Origin: Isoptericola sp. BMS4
Lineage (GTDB): Bacteria > Actinomycetota > Actinomycetes > Actinomycetales > Cellulomonadaceae
Length of the DNA: 64,000 bases
Direction: 5' to 3'
NCBI RefSeq assembly: GCF_011634835.1
Contig: NZ_SIRP01000001.1
Location: 434,001 to 498,000 of the forward strand
Shown here: piece after piece, positions 15,859 through 24,609 of the stretch
Position numbering within the stretch: the first letter of the stretch is position 1
How the letters are laid out: the number at the start of each line of letters is the position of its first letter
Made by a program: the position numbers and the translations under genes
The notes under the pieces: generated by a model
Databases searched by the model: none
The model's input: the letters and a program-made list of their open reading frames with translations, nothing else
What the model was told of the DNA's origin: nothing

Positions 15859-16994
15859 CCCGCCTCGGCGCGCTGCTCGCCGCGCTCCTCGCCACCGCCG
15901 CCCTCCTCGCCGGGTGCGGAGCGCCCGCCGACGACGACGCCCCCGGTGAGGCGGCGTCCCCCGGCCTGCGCACCGGCACCGTCGGGCTGCTGCTGCCCGA
16001 GGCCAAGACGGCGCGCTACGAGACCAGCGACCACCCGACGTTCGTCGCCGTCGTCGAGCAGCGCTGCCCCGCGTGCCGCGTGCTGTACGCCAACGCCGCC
16101 CAGGACGTCGCCGCCCAGCAGGAGCAGGCCGAGTCGATGCTCGCGCGCGGCGTCGACGTGCTCGTGCTCGACGCCGTCGACGGCGTGGCCGCCGCGGGCG
16201 TCGTCGCGCAGGCCCACCGGCTCGGGGTCCCCGTCGTCGCCTACGATCGGTTCGTCGACGGCGCCGACTACTACGTCTCCTTCGACAACGAGCTCATCGG
16301 CTACCTCATGGGTGAGGCGCTCGTGGGGGCCGTGCGGGACGGCGCGGACCAGGACGGCACGGGGCAGGACGGCGACGGGCACGACGGCGACGGGCGCCGG
16401 CCCGGCGTCCTGCTCGTGCACGGCGCGTCGACCGACCCCAACGCGAAGGCGCTCGCGGCCGGCGCCCACCGTGCGCTCGACGGAGAGGACATCGAGGTGC
16501 TCGCGGAGTACGAGACACCGGACTGGAGCCCCGACAAGGCGACCGAGTGGGTGGAGGCGATGCTCACCCGCTACGGCGGCCGGGTCGACGGCGTCTTCGC
16601 CGCCAGCGACGGGATCGCCGGCGGTGCCGTCGCCGCCATGAAGGCCGCCGGCCTGGACCCCGTGCCGCCGACGACCGGGCAGGACGGCGAGCTCGCCGCG
16701 GTGCAGCGCGTCGTCAGCGGCGACCAGTACATGACCGTCTACAAGGCCACCGACCAGCAGGCCCGCACCGCCGCCGAGCTCGCCGTGCGCGTGCTGCGCG
16801 GCGAGTCCCCCCGCGCCACCGCCACGATCCGCGGCGTGCCCACCCTGCTGCTCGCCCCCCGCGCGGTCGGCGTCGACGACGTCGGCCGCGTCATCGTCGA
16901 CGGTCACGTGCACACCACCGACGACATCTGCACCCCGCCGTACGCCGACGCCTGCCGGTCGGCCGGCCTGCTCGACGAGGAGCCCGCCCCGTGA
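15855..16994 (+). CDS. Xylose-type sugar-binding lipoprotein (XylF-like, CUT2)
   Basis: Periplasmic-binding lipoprotein of 379 residues. The signal peptide ends in a lipobox (LLAGC), followed by a bilobal PBP-1/XylF fold (GLLLPEAKTARYETSDHPTF is close to XylF; VPVVAYDRFVDGADYYVSFDN marks the hinge and ligand area). A Gly/Asp-rich insert (~158-178, GTGQDGDGHDGDG) sits in a surface loop between strands and looks like a local repeat expansion. The start overlaps the ROK stop and the stop overlaps the ATPase start. Probable ligand: xylose or a related pentose, by family resemblance only. Confidence 0.88.
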   Translation: MTRLGALLAALLATAALLAGCGAPADDDAPGEAASPGLRTGTVGLLLPEAKTARYETSDHPTFVAVVEQRCPACRVLYANAAQDVAAQQEQAESMLARGVDVLVLDAVDGVAAAGVVAQAHRLGVPVVAYDRFVDGADYYVSFDNELIGYLMGEALVGAVRDGADQDGTGQDGDGHDGDGRRPGVLLVHGASTDPNAKALAAGAHRALDGEDIEVLAEYETPDWSPDKATEWVEAMLTRYGGRVDGVFAASDGIAGGAVAAMKAAGLDPVPPTTGQDGELAAVQRVVSGDQYMTVYKATDQQARTAAELAVRVLRGESPRATATIRGVPTLLLAPRAVGVDDVGRVIVDGHVHTTDDICTPPYADACRSAGLLDEEPAP

Positions 16995-17794
16995 CCGCCC
17001 ACCACGACCGGTCCCGGCCGGCCCCCGTCCTCTCCCTGCGCGGAGTGTCCAAACGCTTCGGCGGGGTCGACGCCCTCGTCGACGTGGACGTCGACGTGCA
17101 CCCCCACGAGGTCCTCGCCGTCGTCGGCGACAACGGGGCCGGCAAGTCGACGCTGGCGGGCGTCGTCGCGGGTGCTCACCGCCCCGACGCCGGCGAGGTC
17201 CTCCTCGACGGAGCGCCCGTCGTCCTCGACCCGCCCGCGACCGCCCGCGCCCTCGGGATCGCCACCGTCTTCCAGGACCTGGCGCTCATGGACGACCTGG
17301 ACGTCGTGGAGAACCTGTTCCTCGCCCACGAGACCCGCCGTGGCCCGCTCCTCGACGAGGTCGCCATGGAGCGCCAGGCGTGGGCGCTGCTCGACCAGCT
17401 CGGGGCCAGCGTGCCCTCGGTGCGCGAACCCGTGCGCACCCTGTCCGGCGGCCAGCGCCAGGTGGTCGCCATCGCCCGGGCGCTGCTCGGCTCGCCCCGC
17501 GTCGTCGTCCTCGACGAGCCCACCGCGTCGCTCGGCGTCCGGCAGACCGCCGAGGTCCTCAACCTCGTGGTGCGACTGCGCGAGCGCGGCCACGCCGTCG
17601 TCCTCGTCAGCCACCAGGCCACCGACCTGCAGGCCGTCGCGGACCGCATCCTCGTGCTGCGGCTCGGGCGCGTGCACGACGTCTTCACCGGCGACGCCTC
17701 CTACGAGGACCTCCTCGCCGCCATGACCGGGGCGGTGCGCCCCGGCGGGCATGGCCGCGGCAGCACGGCCGGACGCCGGACGGTGGCGTCGTGA
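16991..17794 (+). CDS. Sugar ABC transporter ATP-binding protein (single-domain, CUT2)
   Basis: Cytoplasmic ATPase of 267 residues energising the XylF-like importer. Walker A GDNGAGKST lies at ~46-54, the signature LSGGQRQ at ~151-157, Walker B plus catalytic Glu in VVVLDEPTASLG at ~173-184, and the H-loop in VSHQ. It has one nucleotide-binding domain, whereas RbsA/XylG of enterics carry two (about 500 residues); single-domain versions are known in CUT2 systems of actinobacteria and rhizobia. GTG start and TGA stop overlap both neighbours (GTGA). Confidence 0.92.
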   Translation: MTAHHDRSRPAPVLSLRGVSKRFGGVDALVDVDVDVHPHEVLAVVGDNGAGKSTLAGVVAGAHRPDAGEVLLDGAPVVLDPPATARALGIATVFQDLALMDDLDVVENLFLAHETRRGPLLDEVAMERQAWALLDQLGASVPSVREPVRTLSGGQRQVVAIARALLGSPRVVVLDEPTASLGVRQTAEVLNLVVRLRERGHAVVLVSHQATDLQAVADRILVLRLGRVHDVFTGDASYEDLLAAMTGAVRPGGHGRGSTAGRRTVAS

Positions 17795-18987
17795 GCGCCC
17801 TGGAGCGGGCGTCGGCCGCCCGACAAGGCCTGTCCTCCCAGCTCGCCGCGCGGGCGCGGGCCGGGCGGCTCGGCATGCTCCCGATGCTCGGCGCGCTCGT
17901 CGTGATCTGGGTCGTGCTCGGCGCCGTCGACCCCGCGTTCCTCTCGGCGGAGAACCTCGTCAACCTCACCCTGCAGAGCGTCCCCGTCGGCGTCATCGCG
18001 CTGGGCGTCGTGCTCGTGCTGCTCGTCGGGCAGATCGACCTGTCCGTCGGGTCGGTCAGCGGGCTCGCCGCGGCCGTCGTGGCGGTCGGCACCGTCGACC
18101 TCGGCTGGCCGGTCGCCCTGGCGATCCTGGTGGCGCTCGCGGTCGGCGTCGCCGTGGGGTTCGGGTACGGGATGCTGTCCGCGCGGCTCGGCGTGCCGAG
18201 CTTCGTGTTCACGCTCGGCGGCCTCCTCTTCCTCGCAGGCGTGCAGACGCGCGTGCTGGGGCCCGCCGGGTCCATCAACCTGCCGTTCGAGTCGTGGCTG
18301 GTGCGCACCGTCCAGCAGGGGTTCCTCCCTTCGGCCGTCGCGTGGGCGCTCGTCACCGGCGTGGTGCTGGTCACCGGGGCGCTGCGGTTCGCCGACCGGT
18401 CGCGCCGCGTGCGCGCGGACCTGCCCGCGCCGTCGGTCGGGCGCGTCCTGGCGAGCACCGGGCTGCTCGCCCTCGTGCTCGCCGGCACCGTCGCCTACCT
18501 CGGCACCGGGCGAGGCGTCGGCTGGTCCGTGGTGCTGTTCGTCGCGCTGGTGGTGGCCGTCGACGTGCTGCTGCGGCGTACCCGCTGGGGCCGGTCCGTG
18601 CGCGCCGTCGGCAGCGACCGCCGGGCAGCCCGGCTCGGCGGCATCGCCGTGACCCGGACCGTCGTGTCGTGCTTCGTGGCCTGCTCCACGCTGGCCGCCC
18701 TCGGCGGCGTGCTGGCCGCGGGACGCCTCGCCGCGGCCAACCAGGGCACGGGCGGCGCCGACACGTACCTCACCGCGATCGCCGCCGCCGTCATCGGCGG
18801 CACCAGCATGTTCGGCGGCCGGGGGAGCGCCTGGTCCGCCCTGGTCGGCGTCCTCGTGCTCCAGTCGATCGCCAACGGGCTGACGCTGCTCGACCTCGAC
18901 CTGGCGACGCAGTCCATGGTGACCGGGACGGTCCTGGTCGTGGCTATCGTGATCGACACGATCCTGCGCCGGCGGCGGGAGACCTGA
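17791..18987 (+). CDS. Sugar ABC transporter permease (XylH-like, CUT2)
   Basis: Integral membrane permease of 398 residues, close to XylH length, with about ten or more hydrophobic segments. The family signature GQIDLSVGSVSGLAA lies around residue 86-100, and the C-terminal AAVIGGTSMFGGRGSAWSALVGVL block is typical of BPD_transp_2 permeases. It is coupled to the ATPase gene by GTGA. The polar segment ~195-235 with several arginines is a large cytoplasmic loop. Confidence 0.93.
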   Translation: MSALERASAARQGLSSQLAARARAGRLGMLPMLGALVVIWVVLGAVDPAFLSAENLVNLTLQSVPVGVIALGVVLVLLVGQIDLSVGSVSGLAAAVVAVGTVDLGWPVALAILVALAVGVAVGFGYGMLSARLGVPSFVFTLGGLLFLAGVQTRVLGPAGSINLPFESWLVRTVQQGFLPSAVAWALVTGVVLVTGALRFADRSRRVRADLPAPSVGRVLASTGLLALVLAGTVAYLGTGRGVGWSVVLFVALVVAVDVLLRRTRWGRSVRAVGSDRRAARLGGIAVTRTVVSCFVACSTLAALGGVLAAGRLAAANQGTGGADTYLTAIAAAVIGGTSMFGGRGSAWSALVGVLVLQSIANGLTLLDLDLATQSMVTGTVLVVAIVIDTILRRRRET

Positions 18988-18988
18988 C

Positions 18989-19003
18989 GCCCGCACCGCG
19001 GGC
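18989..19003 (+). terminator. Small stem-loop after the importer operon
   Basis: GCCCGC-ACC-GCGGGC begins 2 nt after the permease stop. It is short (6 bp) and may only attenuate read-through into the LacI gene that follows 37 bp downstream. Confidence 0.35.
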
Positions 19004-19024
19004 ACGACCCTCCAGGGAGGCACG

Positions 19025-20101
19025 ATGGCTGACGGTGGCGAGACGGCGGTGGCGCCGGCGAGGACCGAGGGCGGCCGGCGCGCCCGGCGTCCTACGCTCG
19101 CCGCGGTCGCCGCACGGGCCGGGGTGAGTCTCAAGACGGCCTCCCGCGTGCTCAACGACGAGCCCAACGTCGCCGCGGCCACGCGCGACCGTGTGCGGAC
19201 GGCGGCCCACGACCTCGGGTTCCGCCGCAACGCGGTCGCCGCGGACCTCGCGCGCGGCGGGTCGTCGCGCCTCGTCGGGTTCGTCACCGGCGACCTGGCC
19301 AACCCCTTCTACTCCGCGATCGCCAGCGGCATCGAGCGCGAGCTGCGGGGCCGTGGCCTGCAGCTCATCACCGCGAGCACCGACGAGGACGCCGCGCGGG
19401 AGGTGCTGCTCACCGAGGAGCTCTCGGAGCGGCGCGTGGGCGCCCTCGTCGTCACCCCGACCTCGGACGACCACGCGGCCCTGCGTGCCGAGCTCGACGC
19501 CGGGCTGCCCGTCGTCCTCATCGACCGGCCGGCCGCGGGTGTCGACGCCGACACCGTCGTCATCGACAACCGGGGCGGCATGCGCGCGGCCGTCGAGCAC
19601 CTGCTGGCCTCCGGCCACCGGCGCGTGGGGCTCGTCGCCGACGTCCCCCGCCTCTGGACGGCTCGGGAGCGCCGGGAGGCGTTCGTGGCCGCCCTCGCCG
19701 AGGCGGGGGTGCCCGACCCGGACCGGTACGTGCGCGACGGTGCGCACGACGCGGACCGGGCCCGCGACCTGGTCACGGAGCTGCTCGCGCTGCCGCAGCC
19801 CCCGACGGCGCTCGTCACGGCGAACAACAAGATCACCGTCGGCGCGCTGCACGCGCTGCGGGAGCGCCGGGACGGTGCGCCCGGTGCGGCCGCCGTGGCC
19901 CTCGTCGGGTTCGACGACTTCGAGCTCGCCGACCTGCTCGACGTGACCGTCGTCGGGTACGACGCCGCGGAGATGGGACGGCGGGCCGCGGCGCTCGCCG
20001 TCGCCCGGGCGGCCGACCCGGACCGGCCGGCGCAGCTCGTGGTGGTGCCGACGCGCCTGGTGCCGCGCGGCAGCGGCGAGGTGCCACCGCCGGCCGGCTG
20101 A
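19025..20101 (+). CDS. LacI-family transcriptional regulator
   Basis: Repressor of 358 residues. A LacI helix-turn-helix lies at ~22-75 (PTLAAVAARAGVSLKTASRVLNDEPNVA; hinge helix RRNAVAADLARG), followed by a PBP-1 sensor domain (LVGFVTGDLANPFYSAIASG, VALVGFDDFELADLLD). An Ala/Arg-rich extension of about 20 residues precedes the helix-turn-helix. The ATG follows GGGAGG at 7 nt. It lies 37 bp after the xylose-type permease in the same direction and may add a second input to that operon; its own target is not evident. Confidence 0.92.
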   Translation: MADGGETAVAPARTEGGRRARRPTLAAVAARAGVSLKTASRVLNDEPNVAAATRDRVRTAAHDLGFRRNAVAADLARGGSSRLVGFVTGDLANPFYSAIASGIERELRGRGLQLITASTDEDAAREVLLTEELSERRVGALVVTPTSDDHAALRAELDAGLPVVLIDRPAAGVDADTVVIDNRGGMRAAVEHLLASGHRRVGLVADVPRLWTARERREAFVAALAEAGVPDPDRYVRDGAHDADRARDLVTELLALPQPPTALVTANNKITVGALHALRERRDGAPGAAAVALVGFDDFELADLLDVTVVGYDAAEMGRRAAALAVARAADPDRPAQLVVVPTRLVPRGSGEVPPPAG

Positions 20102-20126
20102 CCCCGCCCCGCGGGTCGGGTGCCGC

Positions 20127-20711
20127 CTATCGCCCGCCGGTGACGACGGGGCACGTGGCCAGGTGGTCGTCCACCAGGCCGCAGGCCTGCATGGCCGCGT
20201 ACGCCGTCGTGGGGCCGAAGAAGCGGAACCCCACGGCCTTGAGGGCCTTCGCCAGCGCCGCCGACTCGGGGGTGGTCGCCGGGACGTCCTGCCAGGTGGC
20301 GACGCGCTCGGCGCGCGACGGCGGGGCGAACGACCAGAACAGCTCGTCCAGGGTGCGCCCCTCCGCGTGCAGCGCGAGCAGCGCCCGGGCGTTGCCCACG
20401 GTGGCCTCGATCTTCTGGCGGTTGCGGATGATCCGCGCGTCGCCCAGCAGCCGCTCGACGTCGTCGCCGGTGAACGCGGCCACCCGCTGGGGGTCGAAGC
20501 CGTGGAACAGCTCCCGGAACGCGGGCCGCTTCTTGAGCACCGTCAGCCACGACAGCCCCGACTGGAACCCCTCCAGGGCGATGCGTTCGAGCAGCTCCGC
20601 CTCCCCGTGCACCGGCACCCCCCACTCCGTGTCGTGGTACGCGGCGTACAGGGGGTCGTCGTCGCCGAAGCAGCGGGCGGCCGCCGGCGGGGCAGGAGGG
20701 GGCGTCGTCAT
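20127..20711 (-). CDS. tag: DNA-3-methyladenine glycosylase I
   Basis: Base-excision-repair glycosylase removing 3-methyladenine from DNA; 194 residues. The TAG zinc snap is complete: N-terminal Cys in RCFGDDD, His in YHDTEWG, and the C-terminal HLATC pair four residues apart. The EWG.P and GFQSGLSW segments around the base pocket are conserved. Two in-frame ATGs (20709-20711 and 20718-20720) are possible and neither has a strong ribosome site; I use the shorter form. It is a housekeeping gene between sugar loci and convergent with the LacI gene (25-bp gap). Confidence 0.95.
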   Translation of the reverse strand: MTTPPPAPPAAARCFGDDDPLYAAYHDTEWGVPVHGEAELLERIALEGFQSGLSWLTVLKKRPAFRELFHGFDPQRVAAFTGDDVERLLGDARIIRNRQKIEATVGNARALLALHAEGRTLDELFWSFAPPSRAERVATWQDVPATTPESAALAKALKAVGFRFFGPTTAYAAMQACGLVDDHLATCPVVTGGR

Positions 20712-20838
20712 GCGGTCCATCGTGCCGGGAGGCGCCGACAGCGGGCGCCCTCCTCCACAGGCCGGTGCAGCGCCCATGTCGTGGGGGCGGCATTTCACCG
20801 TGACGAGCCTGTCCCCACCGCTGACCCGCACGCCGATC

Positions 20839-20893
20839 GAGCGTCTCTGTTCGGCAGGATCCATGCTCCGGATCCTGACGAACAGAGACGCTC
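20839..20893 (-). terminator. Long stem-loop terminator of GH87 gene
   Basis: 24-bp arms with a single mismatch and a 7-nt loop (ATGCTCC) start 7 nt after the stop of the leftward GH87-like gene. The arms carry GAGCGTCTCTGTTCG and its exact complement. No T-tract follows. Confidence 0.8.
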
Positions 20894-20899
20894 GTCGTG

Positions 20900-23800
20900 T
20901 CAGCGGCGCACGATCTCGAACGTCGACGTCTCGTTCCGGACGTCCTGGTCGTTGCCCGAGAACGTGAGGTCGGTGAACGTCGCCGACCCGACGGCGGGCC
21001 CCTGGCGGGGCTCGGGCAGCGGGTTGGCCCAGATGCCGTAGCCGGACTTGTGGTCGTACTGGTCGCCGCTGCGGGTCGCCCCGGTGATGGAGACGTTCTC
21101 GAACGTCGGGTTCTCGATCGGGTGCTCCGGCTGCCCGCCGACGTAGTTGGTCTGGAACATGATCCCGGAGTACGTGGGGTCGACGATGTCGAGGTTCTTC
21201 ACCTGGATGTTCTCGAACGGCTCGGACGCGGAGAACATCCACACGGCGCCGAACACCTGGTCGCCCCAGAAGTGCCCGCCGGAGCGGACCACGGTGAGGC
21301 CGTCGAACACGGTCGGGGCCGGGCCGAAGCCCTCCATCGGGTACCCGAAGTCGAGCGAGCTGATCGTCACGCCCGAGTACACGAGGGTGTCCGCCACGTA
21401 GATGTCGCGGAACGTGTTGTCCTGCCCGCCGTAGACCGCGAGCCCGGCGGCCCGCCAGGTGTTCGTCGAGGTGAGGTTCTCGTAGACGTTGCCGCGCTGC
21501 CCGCTGCCGCCGTTGTCGGTGGCGGCGAAGAGCGCGAACGAGTCGTCGCCGGTGCCCCGCGCCTGGTTGTTGTGCACGTGGTTGTCCGCCGACCCGTTGG
21601 TCATGTTGAGGGCGTCGGCGAACGTGTTGCGGATGCGTGAGTTCGTGATCTCCGACGAGTCCATGTTGGACGCCCAGAACATGCAGATCATGTGCTCGAC
21701 CCAGATGTCGTCGATCGTCATGTCCGTGACGTTCGCGAAGTCGAAGACCTTGCCGGGCCCGTCGATGCGCGTGACGTAGTTGCCGAAGAACGCGAAGTCG
21801 CGGAACGTCGAGCCGTCGGCCGAGCTCTCGGCGCGGAACCCGACATCGGTGTTCTGCTGGTCCTGCGGGGCGACGAAGCGGGTGAACCACGGGCCGGCGC
21901 CGACGACGTCGACGGCGCGCCCGTACACCTGGAACTTGCGCGACGTCGCGTAGTCGCCGGCCGGCAGGTAGACGCCGTCGACCGACGCGTCCTGGCGCGC
22001 CTCGTCCAGGGCGGCCTGCACGGCGGCGTGGGAGAAGCCGTCCGGCTCGACGTAGCGGGCCGGGTCCGGGTTCTCCTGCGGCGTCGCCAGCTCGAGATCC
22101 ACGAAGTCGATGGTGTACCGGGAGTCGTTCTGCGCGGTCTTCTGCAGCCGGATCGTCGAGCCGGCCGGGACGGTCCTGCCGAGCAGCGTGCTCGCCTCGT
22201 CGTAGAGGTGGCGGGGCGCTCCGGCGCCCGGCTGGTTGCCGGGGCTCGCCTCGTTCCCGTACAGCCACGCGTACCGGGACGTGAGGTCGACGTGCTTCAG
22301 GAGCTCGCCGTCGACGAAGACGCCGAGGGTCGACTCGGTGCCGCCGCCGCCCGGGGCGTCGGGCATGGAGAACCGGGTGACGAGCGTGTTGGTGGGGGCC
22401 TTCGTGGTCCACTCCACGTAGGCGCCGGTCTCGTCGAGGGTCACGGCCTGACGACCCGACGCCTCGCCCGCGAGGTCGCCGACGACGCGGTTGGGCTCCA
22501 GGACGGTCGCACCGCCGCCGGTGACCCCGTCCTCGGCCTCGTAGGTGTCGAAGGGCAGGTGCGCGCCGCGTCCCACGAACAGGGGCCGCGTGGCGGCGTT
22601 GTTCTCCCGCTTCGGCGGGACCTCCTCGCTGTCGGGCGCGACCGCGGCCTCGACGTCGTAGCTCCCGTCGGCAGCCGTCCAGGTGCCGAGCTCGACGCTC
22701 TCGCCGGTCGCGCCGGCGGCGAGACCGCCGTCCGCGGACCCGGTGAGGGTGGCCACGACGTCGCCCGTCTCCTGGTCGGTCACGGTCGCGGTGAGGTCGT
22801 GGGCGGCGTCGCCGGACGCCAGGGTTCCCCGGTTGGAGACGGTGGCGGAGAAGGTCACCGTGTCGCCCGCGGCCGGGCTGGTGGGCGTCCACGTGAGCGT
22901 CGGCACCAGGTCCGCGCTCGGCACCTCCGTGACGACGAGCGGCGTGGCGCTCTCGTGCGTGTTGTTCCCCTCGTCCTGCTCGACGACGACGCCGGACGGG
23001 TCCGCCTCGGCGCCCAGGCCGTACGACCCGGCGGGGAGCGTCCCGACGTCGGCCGTGACCGTGGCCTGCGCGCCCGCCTCGAGCGCGCCGAGCTGTGCGG
23101 TGCCCGCGGTCTCGCCGTCGACCGTGAGGGCGACGTCGGTCGCGGCCGACGGTTCGGTGCCGATGTTCTTCACGGTGGCGGCGAGCGTGACGGCGTCCGT
23201 CTCCACGGGGGAGCCGGGCGTCGCGGTGACGGCGGTGACGACGAGGTCGGGGTCGGGCGCCGGGCTGCCGAACACCTGAAGCTCGGCGACCTGACCGTTC
23301 CCGGCCCCGGTGTTCGCCGTGAAGCGCAGCCGGAGGTCGGCGGCCGTGCCCGTGACGGGGATCGTCACAGCGTTGCCTGTCGCGGGCGAGAACGCGTGCT
23401 GCGCCGCGGGGGCGAGCACCTGCCAGTCGCCGTCGGGGCCGTCCCGGCCCTCGACGGCGAAGGTCTGGGTCCGCGGGCCCCACGCGGTGGACGGCGGCAG
23501 CGCGACGACGACGTCGCTGACCTCCGTGCGGGCGTCGAGCGTCACCCCGAGGGTGCTGGGGTAGCGGCCCGGAGCCCCCTCCCAGTAGGTGCCGGGGTCG
23601 TCGTCGACGGCGTTGCTCGCCACGTACGTCTGTGTGACCGACGAGGCCTCGACCGGTCGGCCGACCGCGAGGTTGCCGCCCGTGGGCGGGTCGGGGTCCT
23701 CACCCGGGGCCTGGTCGCCGGTGGAACCCCGGACCTCGAGCTCGGAGAGCTGGCCGGCGGGCCACCCGGTGTTCGCGGTGATCCGCACCCGGACGTACCG

Positions 23801-24259
23801 CGCCTCGGTGTCGGGGACGTCGATCGTGACGGTGTTGCCGTCCGCGGGGTCGAAGCTGTGCTCCTCCGGGCCGGCGAGGTCGGTGAAGCTCGTGCCGTCG
23901 GTGCTCGTCCGGACGGCGATCGTCTGGCTGCGCTCCTCCCAGGGGCCGGGCAGTCGGAGCACGAGGTCCTCGACCGTCGCGCTGTCGCCCAGGTCGACCT
24001 GGGCCCACTGGGGGAGCGCGCCGTTGGTGGACTCCCAGTACGTGCTCGGGTCGCCGTCCGTCAGGTTCTCCGACAGGTACGGCGCGTTGTCGCTGCTCGC
24101 GGCGGTAGGACGCCCGGCCGACAGGACGGTGGCGCCCTCGTCGGCGCTCGACGCCGCGGCGAGAGGCACCAGCAGGGCGGTCGCGGTCGAGGCCGTGACC
24201 GCCGTCCGCCAAGCCTGTCTCGCGCGGGTGGGTGGCGTGGGTGCGGTGCGAGCTGACAT
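20900..24259 (-). CDS. Secreted GH87-type alpha-1,3-glucanase/mycodextranase with discoidin, CARDB and CBM modules
   Basis: Secreted protein of 1119 residues. Order: signal peptide (~1-45); two F5/8 type C-like modules (~50-180, ~200-330); two CARDB domains (~335-445, ~450-555); a CBM35/CBM6-like module (FDTYEAEDGV, ~570-720); and a right-handed beta-helix (~735-1119). The beta-helix carries the GH87 active site: D882 in NTFADALNMTNG and D905-D906 in RGTGDDSFALF. The 23-residue spacing equals that of the three catalytic aspartates of Bacillus circulans Agl-KA (D1067, D1090, D1091, from family knowledge). Expected action is hydrolysis of alpha-1,3-glucan (fungal wall, mutan) or nigeran. The ATG at 24257-24259 has GAGGGA 5 nt upstream. 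Confidence 0.85.
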   Translation of the reverse strand: MSARTAPTPPTRARQAWRTAVTASTATALLVPLAAASSADEGATVLSAGRPTAASSDNAPYLSENLTDGDPSTYWESTNGALPQWAQVDLGDSATVEDLVLRLPGPWEERSQTIAVRTSTDGTSFTDLAGPEEHSFDPADGNTVTIDVPDTEARYVRVRITANTGWPAGQLSELEVRGSTGDQAPGEDPDPPTGGNLAVGRPVEASSVTQTYVASNAVDDDPGTYWEGAPGRYPSTLGVTLDARTEVSDVVVALPPSTAWGPRTQTFAVEGRDGPDGDWQVLAPAAQHAFSPATGNAVTIPVTGTAADLRLRFTANTGAGNGQVAELQVFGSPAPDPDLVVTAVTATPGSPVETDAVTLAATVKNIGTEPSAATDVALTVDGETAGTAQLGALEAGAQATVTADVGTLPAGSYGLGAEADPSGVVVEQDEGNNTHESATPLVVTEVPSADLVPTLTWTPTSPAAGDTVTFSATVSNRGTLASGDAAHDLTATVTDQETGDVVATLTGSADGGLAAGATGESVELGTWTAADGSYDVEAAVAPDSEEVPPKRENNAATRPLFVGRGAHLPFDTYEAEDGVTGGGATVLEPNRVVGDLAGEASGRQAVTLDETGAYVEWTTKAPTNTLVTRFSMPDAPGGGGTESTLGVFVDGELLKHVDLTSRYAWLYGNEASPGNQPGAGAPRHLYDEASTLLGRTVPAGSTIRLQKTAQNDSRYTIDFVDLELATPQENPDPARYVEPDGFSHAAVQAALDEARQDASVDGVYLPAGDYATSRKFQVYGRAVDVVGAGPWFTRFVAPQDQQNTDVGFRAESSADGSTFRDFAFFGNYVTRIDGPGKVFDFANVTDMTIDDIWVEHMICMFWASNMDSSEITNSRIRNTFADALNMTNGSADNHVHNNQARGTGDDSFALFAATDNGGSGQRGNVYENLTSTNTWRAAGLAVYGGQDNTFRDIYVADTLVYSGVTISSLDFGYPMEGFGPAPTVFDGLTVVRSGGHFWGDQVFGAVWMFSASEPFENIQVKNLDIVDPTYSGIMFQTNYVGGQPEHPIENPTFENVSITGATRSGDQYDHKSGYGIWANPLPEPRQGPAVGSATFTDLTFSGNDQDVRNETSTFEIVRR

Positions 24260-24398
24260 CGGTGTCCCTCGATCTCCTGTCGACGTCGACAGCGGTCGGG
24301 CCACCCGGGGGTGGCTGGCGAATGAGTTCCCGAGTTGCAGCATCGACGCGACTTCACAACAAGGTCTTGTCCAGTTTTTGCGCCGTGCTTTGTTCGAG

Positions 24399-24427
24399 AC
24401 GCTACTGAGGCCATCGGGGGTCGTCAA
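24399..24427 (-). promoter_or_regulatory. Promoter of GH87-like gene
   Basis: Minus-strand TTGACG (24422-24427) and TAGCGT (24399-24404) with an exact 17-bp spacer lie about 140 bp upstream of the GH87-like start. The 350-bp divergent gap (24260-24609) holds this promoter, a weak operator-like site at 24482-24493, and the LacI promoter/operator at 24539-24580. I see no coding sequence in it. Confidence 0.6.
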
Positions 24428-24481
24428 GAGCCGCCGGCGCGAGCAGGGCGAGAAAGAGCCCGCCCATGCGGTGGTGGCATG

Positions 24482-24493
24482 TGAATCGGTTCG
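24482..24493. promoter_or_regulatory. Imperfect copy of the CGAACCGGTTCG operator
   Basis: TGAATCGGTTCG matches 10 of 12 positions of the palindrome found upstream of the neighbouring LacI gene. It lies about 55 bp upstream of the GH87 -35 box and could help place GH87 under the same repressor, or be chance. Confidence 0.35.
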
Positions 24494-24538
24494 ATGATTG
24501 ATCGAGGACGTATGGATCGGGCCGCGAGAACCAGGCCC

Positions 24539-24580
24539 TTGCGCGTTCTGCCGGCAAGGCGCTACCGTCGAACCGGTTCG
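24539..24580 (+). promoter_or_regulatory. Autoregulated promoter of LacI gene with operator CGAACCGGTTCG
   Basis: TTGCGC (24539-24544), an 18-bp spacer and TACCGT (24563-24568) form a plausible promoter. The perfect 12-bp palindrome CGAACCGGTTCG (24569-24580) follows directly over the expected transcription start, a classic arrangement for a repressor controlling its own gene. Confidence 0.75.
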
Positions 24581-24609
24581 CAAGGTCGAGAACGAGGGAG
24601 CGTGACGCG

